Positions 1 through 6,913 of a stretch of DNA of 19,601 nt are shown here, one piece after another. Source of the stretch: XYB1-FULL-44-23 sp964441445 (GTDB lineage Bacteria; Patescibacteriota; Microgenomatia; CAZETR01; Amesbacteraceae). The stretch is from NCBI GenBank assembly GCA_964441445.1, contig CAYTYO010000014.1:1-19601 (forward strand), given 5' to 3'. Under the pieces are notes generated by a model. It saw nothing but the letters and a program-made list of their open reading frames with translations, was not told the DNA's origin and ran no database searches. The position numbers were made by a program, and so were the translations under genes. Position 1 is the stretch's first letter. Every line of letters starts with the position of its first letter.

Positions 1-53
1 TTTTTTATCGAATTGGCAATCCGATGTTCATCTTCCACGACAAGAATCCTCAT
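1..53 (-). CDS. Response regulator, OmpR-type, N-terminal fragment (cut by window edge)
   Basis: Only the first 17 codons are present; the gene runs off the left edge. The visible N-terminus reads MRILVVEDEHRIANSIK. This is the first beta strand and acidic pocket (VEDE) of a CheY-like receiver domain, which accepts phosphate from a histidine kinase. The start is supported by the sequence AGAGGAG four bases before the ATG. It lies downstream of the small membrane protein gene on the same strand, after 50 bases that hold a possible hairpin, so it may begin its own unit. The output domain is not visible; an OmpR/winged-helix type is an inference from how typical this N-terminus is. The receiver domain call is fairly safe, the subfamily is not. 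Confidence 0.75.
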   Translation of the reverse strand, partial: MRILVVEDEHRIANSIK

Positions 54-62
54 ATATCTCCT

Positions 63-76
63 CTATTTTAATCTAT
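63..76 (-). repeat. 14-base motif ATAGATTAAAATAG, copy 1 (upstream of response regulator)
   Basis: Read on the minus strand this is ATAGATTAAAATAG, directly before the Shine-Dalgarno of the response regulator gene. An identical 14-base copy lies upstream of atpB (6846-6859), and the shorter ATTAAAATAG lies before atpE. It includes TAAAAT, a possible -10 element, but no convincing -35 is found 17 bases upstream. Confidence 0.45.
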
Positions 77-89
77 CGCCTGAAAACCG

Positions 90-108
90 GCTGAATGCCG
101 TCTTCAGC
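90..108 (-). terminator. Possible weak hairpin at the end of the ATP operon tail
   Basis: Six-base inverted arms (GCTGAA and TTCAGC) flank a 7-base loop. On the minus strand the hairpin overlaps the stop codon of the small membrane protein and is followed by CGGTTTTC, which is a poor U-tract. It could be a weak intrinsic terminator or attenuator between the ATP operon tail and the response regulator. The stem is short, so chance is a real alternative. Confidence 0.25.
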
Positions 109-460
109 TACTGCGCCTGAAATACCAACTTGCCGTGACCTTTGTCATCACCATTACGACAGCAGCACCGATAAGCCAGGGGTCTGACTGATGATTAATC
201 GTCTGAATTACGATACCGGTCATAAGAATTATCAGCCCGGCAACATACGCAGTTCGTCCGGATTTCAGGGTCAAGAAAGCTTCCCGCTCGTCACTCGGCT
301 TCTCCTGCAGAATGTAAGCTAAAAATATTAAAAATGTTGTCACAAAGCCCCAAATCAGCAAGTCATGCATCAGTGCCGGCATTGTCTGACATCTGGCACT
401 ATCCATAAAAACTGCAGCAATGCCGACGATGATTATGGCGGTAATTCCCTGAAACCACAT
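104..460 (-). CDS. Small membrane protein, about four transmembrane segments
   Basis: A 118-residue protein with hydrophobic segments near residues 4-20, 31-50, 70-88 and 95-112, so about four membrane helices. A polar connector near residues 53-68 contains SDEREAF and LKSGRTAY. This DERE-containing layout resembles the DUF2178-like small membrane proteins that often accompany small HTH regulators; the family assignment is tentative. The start is supported by AGAGGG upstream of the ATG, which overlaps the stop codon of the HTH gene just upstream. The two genes are therefore probably cotranscribed and co-regulated. The molecular function is unknown. A role as sensor or partner of the regulator would be inference only. 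Confidence 0.7.
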   Translation of the reverse strand: MWFQGITAIIIVGIAAVFMDSARCQTMPALMHDLLIWGFVTTFLIFLAYILQEKPSDEREAFLTLKSGRTAYVAGLIILMTGIVIQTINHQSDPWLIGAAVVMVMTKVTASWYFRRSS

Positions 461-473
461 ATTGTTAATCCCT

Positions 474-695
474 CTAATTATCTATTGTAAATAAATTTTC
501 TACATTTGTCTTAAAGTGTCGGGCAATTTTTAATGCCAGATTCACCGACGGGGTGTAGTTCCCCTTTTCAATTGCAATGATGGTTTGTCTCGTCACTCCT
601 ACAGCTTTGGCTAATTGTTCTTGTGTTAAATGACGTTTATTTCGAAACTGTAACACCCGGTTTGTTGTGGTTGTATCTGGCTTTTGTGCCGACAT
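474..695 (-). CDS. Small XRE-type helix-turn-helix transcriptional regulator
   Basis: A 73-residue protein that is almost entirely one Cro/C1-type (XRE) HTH domain: RNKRHLTQEQLAKAVGVTRQ covers helices 1 to 3, followed by TIIAIEKGNYTPSVNLALKI. This compact form is close to the YgzD/YozG-like regulators that work without a ligand domain. I chose the ATG at 693-695 because AAGGTG sits at the right distance upstream. A GTG at 699-701 would add two residues but has no ribosome binding site. It starts 7 bases after the atpC stop on the same strand, so readthrough from the ATP synthase operon is likely. The downstream membrane-protein gene follows at once. A DNA-binding role is well supported; the target is unknown. 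Confidence 0.88.
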   Translation of the reverse strand: MSAQKPDTTTTNRVLQFRNKRHLTQEQLAKAVGVTRQTIIAIEKGNYTPSVNLALKIARHFKTNVENLFTIDN

Positions 696-702
696 AATCA
701 CC

Positions 703-1122
703 TTATTTTACCATCCTATTTCGTCTTTTCTGGGCAATTTTTAATTCCAATAAAGATCTGGCTAAACTGGCTTGAGCCAGTGCCGATCCCCGTTCATCGG
801 CTTTTGATTTCAGAATTTCCTCAGCCCTTTTTTTGGCTTCGTTTACCTTTTCTTCATCAATCTCATCGCTCCGCACGCCGAACTCCGCCATTAAAGTTAC
901 CAGGTCATTTCCCACATTTACAAATCCACCGCCCACGCCCAATACAATTTCTTCATCTTTAGTTTTTACCCTTACCTCACCGGCCTTAAGCAGTGAAAAA
1001 ATTGCCATATGTTTTGGCAAGACTGTTATTTGCCCGTCTTCAGTCGGGAGGGTAACACTCTCGCATTCTGTCTCGAGTACTTTCTTTTGCGGCGATATTA
1101 CTACCAACTTCAGCCCTGCCAT
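703..1122 (-). CDS. atpC: F1Fo ATP synthase subunit epsilon
   Basis: A 139-residue epsilon subunit, part of the central stalk of F1, where it binds gamma and the c-ring and can inhibit ATP hydrolysis. The N-terminal beta-sandwich spans roughly residues 1-85, with the typical LKLVVISPQ start and a LPTEDGQITVLPKHM-like segment near residues 25-39. The C-terminal helical hairpin follows from about residue 90 and includes an Ala/Leu-rich stretch (ALAQASLARSLLELKIAQ). It starts only two bases after the atpD stop and has no clear Shine-Dalgarno, so translational coupling to atpD is likely. It is the last canonical gene of the ATP operon. Length is normal for the family. Confidence 0.96.
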   Translation of the reverse strand: MAGLKLVVISPQKKVLETECESVTLPTEDGQITVLPKHMAIFSLLKAGEVRVKTKDEEIVLGVGGGFVNVGNDLVTLMAEFGVRSDEIDEEKVNEAKKRAEEILKSKADERGSALAQASLARSLLELKIAQKRRNRMVK

Positions 1123-1124
1123 AA

Positions 1125-2525
1125 TTATTTCTTTTTATTCTCGGACCGATAAGCTTCTTCGACTTGTTCGATTGTTCCCTGCATATAGAAATAGTCCTCG
1201 GGAATTTCATCTGTCTCTCCGGAGAGTATTTTGGAAAAGCCGGAAACGGTATCTTTCAAGCTTACAAATTCGCCTTTCCGTCCGGTAAACGCTTCAGCTA
1301 CGAACATCGGCTGGGTCAAAAATCTCTGAATTTTCCGGGCTCTGGCCACAATTAGTTTATCCTCATCAGCCAACTCATCTACACCCAATATCGCAATAAT
1401 ATCCTGCAGATCTTTATATCTTTGCAATACTTTTTGCACTCCTTGTGCCACGTTGTAATGATCAGCTCCTACAATGTTGGGGTCCAACACCCTCGATGAC
1501 GATGCTAACGGATCAACCGCCGGGTACAATGCCTGTTCTGCCAATGACCTTTCCAGGGAAATCGTACTGTCCAAATGGGAAAAGATGGTCACGGGAGCCG
1601 GATCAGTATAATCGTCCGCCGGCACATACACGGCTTGGATCGAAGTAATCGATCCGTGTACTGTCGACGTAATTCTTTCCTGCAAAGCTCCTATTTCCGC
1701 AGCGAGGGTTGGCTGGTATCCCACGGCCGACGGAATTCGCCCCAGAAGGGCTGACACTTCTGATCCGGCTTGGGCAAACCGGAACATGTTATCAATAAAT
1801 AGCAGTACATCCTCACCTTTAACATCCCGGAAATATTCGGCCATTGTCAGCGCAGTGAGTGCCGTCCGCAATCTGGCTCCGGGCGGTTCATTCATCTGTC
1901 CGAACACCATCACGGTTTTATCGAGCACTTTGCTTTCGGTTAGCTCCCGGTAAAGTTGCGTCCCTTCTCTGGTTCTTTCTCCTACACCGGCAAAGACCGA
2001 GTGCCCCTTATGTTCAATACCGATGTTCCGGATTAGTTCCATGATAACCACGGTTTTTCCGGTTCCGGCTCCGCCGAACACGGCGGTTTTGCCACCCTTG
2101 GAAAAGGGTGCCATCAGATCAATCACTTTAATTCCCGTTTCCAGTACTTCAACTTTAGTTTCCAGGTCCAAAAATACCGGCGGCAGTTTATGAATAGGAG
2201 ATGTCTCGTCACTTTTCCGCTCGCTCTTTATTGCCTTGCCGTCATCAATCACTTCTCCTAACACATTAAAAATTCGGCCCAGTGTATCTTCACCGACGGG
2301 AACAGTGATCGGCAATCCGGTATTTTCGACCCGCATTCCCCGTTTCAGACCTTCCGTCGGTCCCATAGCTACGGTCCGGACTATTTGATTTTCAAGAATT
2401 TGTTCTACTTCCAACGTCAAATCGCCGGCTTTTAGTGCCGTATATACCGCCGGCATTTGCCCGGTTATTTTTACATCCACAACGGCACCTAGAATTTGGA
2501 AAATTTCTCCTTGACTGTTTTTCAT
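1125..2525 (-). CDS. atpD: F1Fo ATP synthase subunit beta (catalytic)
   Basis: A 466-residue catalytic beta subunit of F1. Visible motifs: P-loop GGAGTGKT at residues 151-158, catalytic glutamate E183 in GERTREG, the DIDNMFRF-type Walker B region around 243-250, and a DELSEED-equivalent DELADED at 382-388 that contacts gamma. The P-loop carries Thr where the well-known sequence is GGAGVGKT. The length matches the family. The start codon overlaps the stop codon of atpG in an ATGA arrangement (four shared bases), with no Shine-Dalgarno, so its translation is probably coupled to atpG. It catalyses ATP synthesis from ADP and phosphate, driven by rotation of gamma. Confidence 0.98.
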   Translation of the reverse strand: MKNSQGEIFQILGAVVDVKITGQMPAVYTALKAGDLTLEVEQILENQIVRTVAMGPTEGLKRGMRVENTGLPITVPVGEDTLGRIFNVLGEVIDDGKAIKSERKSDETSPIHKLPPVFLDLETKVEVLETGIKVIDLMAPFSKGGKTAVFGGAGTGKTVVIMELIRNIGIEHKGHSVFAGVGERTREGTQLYRELTESKVLDKTVMVFGQMNEPPGARLRTALTALTMAEYFRDVKGEDVLLFIDNMFRFAQAGSEVSALLGRIPSAVGYQPTLAAEIGALQERITSTVHGSITSIQAVYVPADDYTDPAPVTIFSHLDSTISLERSLAEQALYPAVDPLASSSRVLDPNIVGADHYNVAQGVQKVLQRYKDLQDIIAILGVDELADEDKLIVARARKIQRFLTQPMFVAEAFTGRKGEFVSLKDTVSGFSKILSGETDEIPEDYFYMQGTIEQVEEAYRSENKKK

Positions 2526-3448
2526 ATGGCGATAATTGAACCGCTGACAATGTCGGCGATTTCGTTGGTAATTGCGGCTTGTCTCGTCTCGTTATACCGG
2601 GCAGTCAGCTCCTTGATAATATCACTCGCATTCTCATTGGCATTCTTCATCGCTACCATTCTGGCGCTGTGTTCCGCTGCCAAACTGTCAAATATTATCT
2701 GGTTCAGGATGGTTTTCAGGTAGTGGGACAGAAGTGAATCTAATACTGCAGCAGGGGACGGCTCAAATTGTACAATTGCGCTGCTTCCGTTAGTTTCACT
2801 TTTGACTATCTGCTGTACCGTCATCGGTAGAAACTGAATTGCGGCAGGCTTTTGCGTCATCGTGTTTACGAAGTTTGCATACACGATGATTACCAGGTCG
2901 GCTTCCCGGGTCAAATATGCATTTGAAACCAGGTTGTTTAATGTTCTGACCATATCTTCCAGTGTTTCTCCGCTTTTAGTCGAAAAATCAGCCACGATAT
3001 CCCAACCTGTTTTCCGCACCACTTCCCGGGCTTTCCTGCCCCAGGTAACGGCAGTTACTTTTGCATTATTTTCAATCGATATTTCTTCTGTTTCACCCGC
3101 ATTATCCAAATAGATCTTGGCCGCATCAATTTGTTGTTTCAGGGTAAATACTTTTCTGGCCAAATTAGTTATCAATGCCCCAGCCAGGCCCTTCTCGGAT
3201 CCAATAACCACCACCATTACATTTTTTATCTCACTGGCCGGATTTAAAAACGGATGCAGGTCTTTTTCCACTTTGCCTCCCAACTCCGCCAACACCCGCT
3301 TTAATTGGTCAGAGTAAGGTTTTCCGGCCAGAGCTGTTTCTTGCGCCTTCCGCATTTTTACGGCCGATACCATTTCCAGCGCCTTTGTCACCTGGCCGAT
3401 ATTTTTAGCCGATTTAATTCTTCTTTTTATTAATCTTAAGTTAGCCAT
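2522..3448 (-). CDS. atpG: F1Fo ATP synthase subunit gamma
   Basis: A 308-residue gamma subunit, the rotating central shaft of F1. The conserved N-terminal helix (RLIKRRIKSAKNIGQVTKAL, then MVSAVKMRKAQ) and C-terminal helix (ARYNETRQAAITNEIADIV, then SGSIIAI) form the coiled coil that turns inside the alpha/beta hexamer. The protein is about 20 residues longer than the E. coli subunit (287); the extra length seems to lie in the middle Rossmann-like domain. The ATG follows the atpA stop by two bases without a clear Shine-Dalgarno, and its own stop overlaps the atpD start, so the three genes look translationally coupled. Confidence 0.97.
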   Translation of the reverse strand: MANLRLIKRRIKSAKNIGQVTKALEMVSAVKMRKAQETALAGKPYSDQLKRVLAELGGKVEKDLHPFLNPASEIKNVMVVVIGSEKGLAGALITNLARKVFTLKQQIDAAKIYLDNAGETEEISIENNAKVTAVTWGRKAREVVRKTGWDIVADFSTKSGETLEDMVRTLNNLVSNAYLTREADLVIIVYANFVNTMTQKPAAIQFLPMTVQQIVKSETNGSSAIVQFEPSPAAVLDSLLSHYLKTILNQIIFDSLAAEHSARMVAMKNANENASDIIKELTARYNETRQAAITNEIADIVSGSIIAI

Positions 3449-3450
3449 AG

Positions 3451-5007
3451 TTAGATACTAAGTTTTTTAACTGCATCTGCTTCTTTTTTGAAACTGGCTT
3501 CCACTTCTTTGCCGATTAGTTTATCTTTCATCATCGTTTCTAAAGGTTTTTCTTTGCTTTTATTTACCGCTTTCAGAAAGTCTTCGCAAAAGATCGGCAC
3601 TTTATCCGCTTCCATTCCGTCCAGGTAGCCGTTAACGCCGAGCCAGATCACGGCAATTTGTTCCTCGGCCAGCATCGGCATGTACTGCGGTTGTTTTAGC
3701 AGTTCCGTCATGGTTTTACCCCGATCCAGACGTCTCTTAGTTGAGTCGTCGAGGTCCGATCCGAACTGTGAGAAAGCTGCCAGTTCCCGGTATTGAGCCA
3801 ATTCCAGTTTCAGCTTTCCGGCCACCTGTTTCATGGGTTTAATCTGGGCGTCTCCCCCTACCCGCGAAACGGAAAGTCCGATGGATACCGCCGGTCGTAC
3901 TCCCGAGTAAAAAATATCCGGCTCTAAAAATATCTGTCCGTCCGTAATGGAGATGACGTTAGTCGGAATGAAGGCCGAAATATCCCCGGCCTGAGTTTCA
4001 ATTATCGGCAGTGCCGTCATTGATCCGCCCCCCAGTTTTTCATGCATTCTGGCGGATCTTTCCAGAAGCCGGCTGTGCAGATAAAAAATGTCTCCGGGAT
4101 ATGCTTCCCGTCCGGATGGCCGGCGCAGTAAAAGCGATAATTCCCGGTATGCCCACGCGTGTTTGGTTAAGTCGTCGTACACAATCAATACGTCTTCACC
4201 CTGTTCCATAAAATATTCTCCGACTGCAGTTGCCGCAAACGGCGCCAGATATTGTAGTGAAGCTGAATCAGCCGCTCCGGCTGTAACAATTACGGTTTCG
4301 GCTAACGCGTCATGTTCTTCCAGTTTGGCCATAACTTGCGCTACCTTGGCTTGTTTCTGGCCGATGGCTACATAAATACTGATTACTCTTTTTTCTCCTG
4401 CCCGCAGTTTTTTATTTATTCTGGCCTGGTTAATGATTGCATCAATGGCAATCGCGGTTTTTCCGGTTCCCCGGTCACCGATTATCAGTTCCCGCTGTCC
4501 GCGTCCGATCGGTAGCAAAGCGTCGATCATCTTTACCCCGGTTTGCAGCGGAGTTCTTACATCCTGTCTTTTAATTACTCCGGGTGCGACACTTTCCACA
4601 TTCATGGTCTTATCCTTTTTATCCCTCTTTATCTCTCCGCGCCCGTCAATCGGATTCATTAACGGATCAACAACGCGTCCGATCAGGCCGTATCCGGCAT
4701 TTACTTTCATTACTTCACCGGTTACATTTACGCGGCTGCCTTCGGTAATTTTTGTATAATCCCCAAAAATAACCACGTTCACTTCACTGTCTTTTAAGTT
4801 CAGGATCATTCCGTACGTGTTGCCAGAAAGTTCTACCAATTCTCCCAATTTTCCCTCAGATAGTCCGTCTACCACGGCCACGCCGTCACCTGCGGACAAA
4901 ACCTTTCCGGTGCTGGTTAACTTCGCTCCGGACTCGGCTTTATGAATCTGGGCTTCAATTTCTTTTACGATTTCCGCAGGATAAATATGCAGATTAGATT
5001 TGCTCAT
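3451..5007 (-). CDS. atpA: F1Fo ATP synthase subunit alpha
   Basis: A 518-residue non-catalytic nucleotide-binding alpha subunit of F1. Features: the N-terminal beta-barrel with TSTGKVLSAGDGVAVVDGL (31-49), P-loop GDRGTGKT at residues 177-184, the ALPIIETQAGDISAFIPTNV segment, and the VSRVGGDAQ stretch holding the arginine that reaches into the beta catalytic site. The P-loop has Gly where the near-universal sequence is GDRQTGKT. The length is normal. The start codon lies inside the end of atpH (14-base overlap). Alpha alternates with beta in the F1 hexamer. Confidence 0.98.
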   Translation of the reverse strand: MSKSNLHIYPAEIVKEIEAQIHKAESGAKLTSTGKVLSAGDGVAVVDGLSEGKLGELVELSGNTYGMILNLKDSEVNVVIFGDYTKITEGSRVNVTGEVMKVNAGYGLIGRVVDPLMNPIDGRGEIKRDKKDKTMNVESVAPGVIKRQDVRTPLQTGVKMIDALLPIGRGQRELIIGDRGTGKTAIAIDAIINQARINKKLRAGEKRVISIYVAIGQKQAKVAQVMAKLEEHDALAETVIVTAGAADSASLQYLAPFAATAVGEYFMEQGEDVLIVYDDLTKHAWAYRELSLLLRRPSGREAYPGDIFYLHSRLLERSARMHEKLGGGSMTALPIIETQAGDISAFIPTNVISITDGQIFLEPDIFYSGVRPAVSIGLSVSRVGGDAQIKPMKQVAGKLKLELAQYRELAAFSQFGSDLDDSTKRRLDRGKTMTELLKQPQYMPMLAEEQIAVIWLGVNGYLDGMEADKVPIFCEDFLKAVNKSKEKPLETMMKDKLIGKEVEASFKKEADAVKKLSI

Positions 5008-5320
5008 ATATGCTTGTTAATTTTGCCCGGACGGACAGATCTAACACCCGGTCGCCTTGGGTAATTTTCATTCCTCCTAATAAACTTTCATTCACCTTAA
5101 ACTCAACTTTTTTCTCCTGCCATTTTTCAAATATCATTTCGGAAATTTCCTTTTTCTCCTTGCTGTTTATCACTTTTGCTGTTTCCACAACTATCCCGGT
5201 GCTCTTATCTCCTGATTTGTTTTTCAGTTCGGCAATTATTTGCGGCAGTAGGGAAGTCTTCTTTTCCTTTTTTAGGTACTCCCACACTCCTGACGCTATG
5301 TCGGCAGCAATTTTACTCAT
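4994..5320 (-). CDS. atpH: F1Fo ATP synthase subunit delta, shortened N-terminal domain
   Basis: A 108-residue delta subunit, the connector that holds the top of F1 to the b stator stalk. Position between atpF and atpA is canonical. The C-terminal signature is intact: ESLLGGMKITQGDRVLDLSV followed by RAKL. Typical delta subunits are about 175-185 residues with a six-helix N-terminal domain that binds alpha; here only about 60 residues precede the C-terminal part, so much of that domain is missing. I chose the ATG at 5318-5320. A GTG directly upstream would add one residue. The start overlaps the end of atpF, without a clear Shine-Dalgarno. I see no frameshifted upstream remnant: the upstream DNA is occupied by atpF, which has a normal length. 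Confidence 0.88.
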   Translation of the reverse strand: MSKIAADIASGVWEYLKKEKKTSLLPQIIAELKNKSGDKSTGIVVETAKVINSKEKKEISEMIFEKWQEKKVEFKVNESLLGGMKITQGDRVLDLSVRAKLTSIYEQI

Positions 5321-5825
5321 CACTACTCGGCTTGAATGCTTTCAACCGTCCCTTACTGCTATTTAATTGTGTTTTTTGCCATGTTTCGCGGCCTTTATTG
5401 TCTTCCATAATTTTTTCCACAATTGTTTTAGTCATCTGCACCACCTCACTCTTTAATTCTTTCCGGGTTTCTTCTGCCTCCCTCACAATACGTTCCCTGG
5501 CTTTAACCGTTTCTTTTTCTCCTTCGGCTTCTGCCTTAGCCAAGATCTCTTTTTTCACTTCATCAGCGGCTTTTCTGGCTTCTGCTTCGACGGTTCTCGT
5601 CCACTTCGCCACCTCTTTCCTCTTTTGTTCCAGTTCTTTTTCGACATTTGTCAGTCTTCTCTCTACTTCCTCTTTATCTTTATAAATTTTCCCTACGGCA
5701 TTCCTTCTATCTTCCAATGCCGCTTCTATTTTCGGATAAAGAAATTTCTTGAATACAAAAAAAAGAATCAGAAAACTGACAATTTGTGCCACCAATAATA
5801 TCGCATTAATTCCCAAAGCTTCCAT
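5313..5825 (-). CDS. atpF: F1Fo ATP synthase subunit b
   Basis: A 170-residue b subunit, the peripheral stalk. A single N-terminal membrane helix (INAILLVAQIVSFLILFFVF, residues 6-25) is followed by KKFLYPKI and a long charged, Ala/Glu/Lys-rich helix up to about residue 145 that forms the dimeric coiled coil. The C-terminal tail (about residues 140-170) is polar and less regular and would reach towards delta. The start is supported by GGAG nine bases before the ATG. There is a 33-base gap from atpE. Its last codons overlap the atpH start. Length is normal, so it does not supply the delta N-terminal domain that is missing next door. Confidence 0.95.
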   Translation of the reverse strand: MEALGINAILLVAQIVSFLILFFVFKKFLYPKIEAALEDRRNAVGKIYKDKEEVERRLTNVEKELEQKRKEVAKWTRTVEAEARKAADEVKKEILAKAEAEGEKETVKARERIVREAEETRKELKSEVVQMTKTIVEKIMEDNKGRETWQKTQLNSSKGRLKAFKPSSDE

Positions 5826-5858
5826 ATTTTTTTACTCCGGCTGAAAAGCAACCGCGTC

Positions 5859-6077
5859 TTAGGAGATAATCAGGGAAATTACCAAAGCATAGATAGCGAT
5901 AGCTTCAGCAAAACCCAAAGCTAAGATCATGGCCGTTCTTACTGCTCCGGCCGATTCCGGATTTCTTCCGATCGCTTCTACTGCCTTGGCCCCGATCATA
6001 CCAATAGCCAGACCCGGACCGAGTGCTCCGAGGCCTATCGCCAACGCTTTTGCCAATAATGTTAAATCGATTTCCAT
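5859..6077 (-). CDS. atpE: F1Fo ATP synthase subunit c, proton-type
   Basis: A 72-residue two-helix hairpin that forms the rotor ring in the membrane. The first helix is Gly-rich (LGALGPGLAIGMIGAKAVEA), the polar loop is RNPE at residues 38-41, and the ion-carrying carboxylate is E58 in GFAEAIAIY. Compared with sodium-binding c subunits such as that of Ilyobacter tartaricus, the loop-side glutamine is replaced by Ile and the Ser/Thr after the glutamate by Ala-Ile. Sodium ligands are therefore missing and proton coupling is the best inference. The start has AGGAA at good spacing. The gene lies 14 bases after atpB. Confidence 0.96.
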   Translation of the reverse strand: MEIDLTLLAKALAIGLGALGPGLAIGMIGAKAVEAIGRNPESAGAVRTAMILALGFAEAIAIYALVISLIIS

Positions 6078-6091
6078 AACTAATTCCTATT

Positions 6092-6838
6092 TTAATGCAT
6101 TTTTTCCTGCACGTAAACACTTATAAATGACAAGGTCAGCACAGAAAAGATAAAAGCCTGGATAAATCCGACAAAAAGCTCTAATAACAAAAACGGAGTT
6201 TGTATTAGTCCGCCGGGTATTCCGTATACAGCCAGATTTTTTCCGGTCACGAGCATCAGCATTGATGCCCCGGCAAGAAGCAGTACTTCTCCGGCAAAAA
6301 TGTTTCCGAACAACCGGAACCCGAAAGATAATACTTTCGAAAACTCTCCCACGATTTCCAAAGGATTAGTAAAATGTTTCAGATGATGTAACAGACCCGA
6401 GGATCGGATACCGTATATTTGTGCTGCAACAACGCTGATTATCGCCAAAGCCAGAGTAGTATTTAAATCCGCATTCCCGCCCCGGAAAAAAGGCACAAAC
6501 ACTTTTTCACCGTGTTCAACTTCATACATCCCGATAGATCCCACCCCCGGAAGTAGTGACAACCAGTTAGAAAAAATAATGAACAGAAAAAAAGTCACGA
6601 CTAACGGTACATATTTACGGCCCTTTTCTCCGATAATTCCGGTCGCCAATCCCTCAAACGACTCATATGCCATTTCGAATATGTTCTGTAATCCACCGGG
6701 TAGTTTCTGATACTTCAATCCCACAATCAATCCGAGAGTGATAAGAATTATCACCGATATCATCGATGTAATAAATGAATTGGTAATCGGTACTATCCCG
6801 ATATGAAATAAAGTTTCCGCCGCCAAAGAAATATGCAT
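6092..6838 (-). CDS. atpB: F1Fo ATP synthase subunit a
   Basis: A 248-residue membrane subunit that forms the two proton half-channels beside the c-ring. The essential arginine is R175 in SFGFRLFGNIFAGE. Q227 in the last helix region (GFIQAFIFSVLTL) and the NPLEIVGEFSK segment are also typical. About five or six membrane helices are evident. An extracellular-type loop near residues 100-122 is polar (MYEVEHGEKVFVPFFRGGNA). The start is supported by AGGA upstream. It is the first gene of the operon: no atpI or atpZ precedes it, and the next gene upstream is divergent. The operon promoter should lie in 6839-6913 or inside the divergent gene, but I find no strong minus-strand -35/-10 pair. Confidence 0.96.
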   Translation of the reverse strand: MHISLAAETLFHIGIVPITNSFITSMISVIILITLGLIVGLKYQKLPGGLQNIFEMAYESFEGLATGIIGEKGRKYVPLVVTFFLFIIFSNWLSLLPGVGSIGMYEVEHGEKVFVPFFRGGNADLNTTLALAIISVVAAQIYGIRSSGLLHHLKHFTNPLEIVGEFSKVLSFGFRLFGNIFAGEVLLLAGASMLMLVTGKNLAVYGIPGGLIQTPFLLLELFVGFIQAFIFSVLTLSFISVYVQEKMH

Positions 6839-6845
6839 AACCGTC

Positions 6846-6859
6846 CTATTTTAATCTAT
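6846..6859 (-). repeat. 14-base motif ATAGATTAAAATAG, copy 2 (upstream of atpB)
   Basis: Identical to the motif at 63-76, and at the same place relative to the gene, just before the ribosome binding site. It may be a shared -10 region (TAAAAT), an upstream translation enhancer or a regulator site. The sequence alone cannot decide, and AT-rich leader sequence could match by chance. Confidence 0.45.
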
Positions 6860-6867
6860 AACCGTCA

Positions 6868-6896
6868 TTGCCTCCAGTACTAGTCCTGTATATAAT
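6868..6896 (+). promoter_or_regulatory. Sigma70-type promoter for the carbonic-anhydrase-like gene
   Basis: TTGCCT, a 17-base spacer and a perfect TATAAT. The start codon at 6914 is 17 bases after the -10, so the transcript would begin about 10 bases before the ATG. There is no Shine-Dalgarno, so translation is leaderless or nearly so. Confidence 0.75.
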
Positions 6897-6913
6897 ATGT
6901 CGTCTTTCATTTT

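Noticed and set aside
5010..5685. Ser/Phe-rich plus-strand frames opposite atpH and atpF
   Set aside because: They arise from the Lys/Glu-rich codons of the real minus-strand genes.
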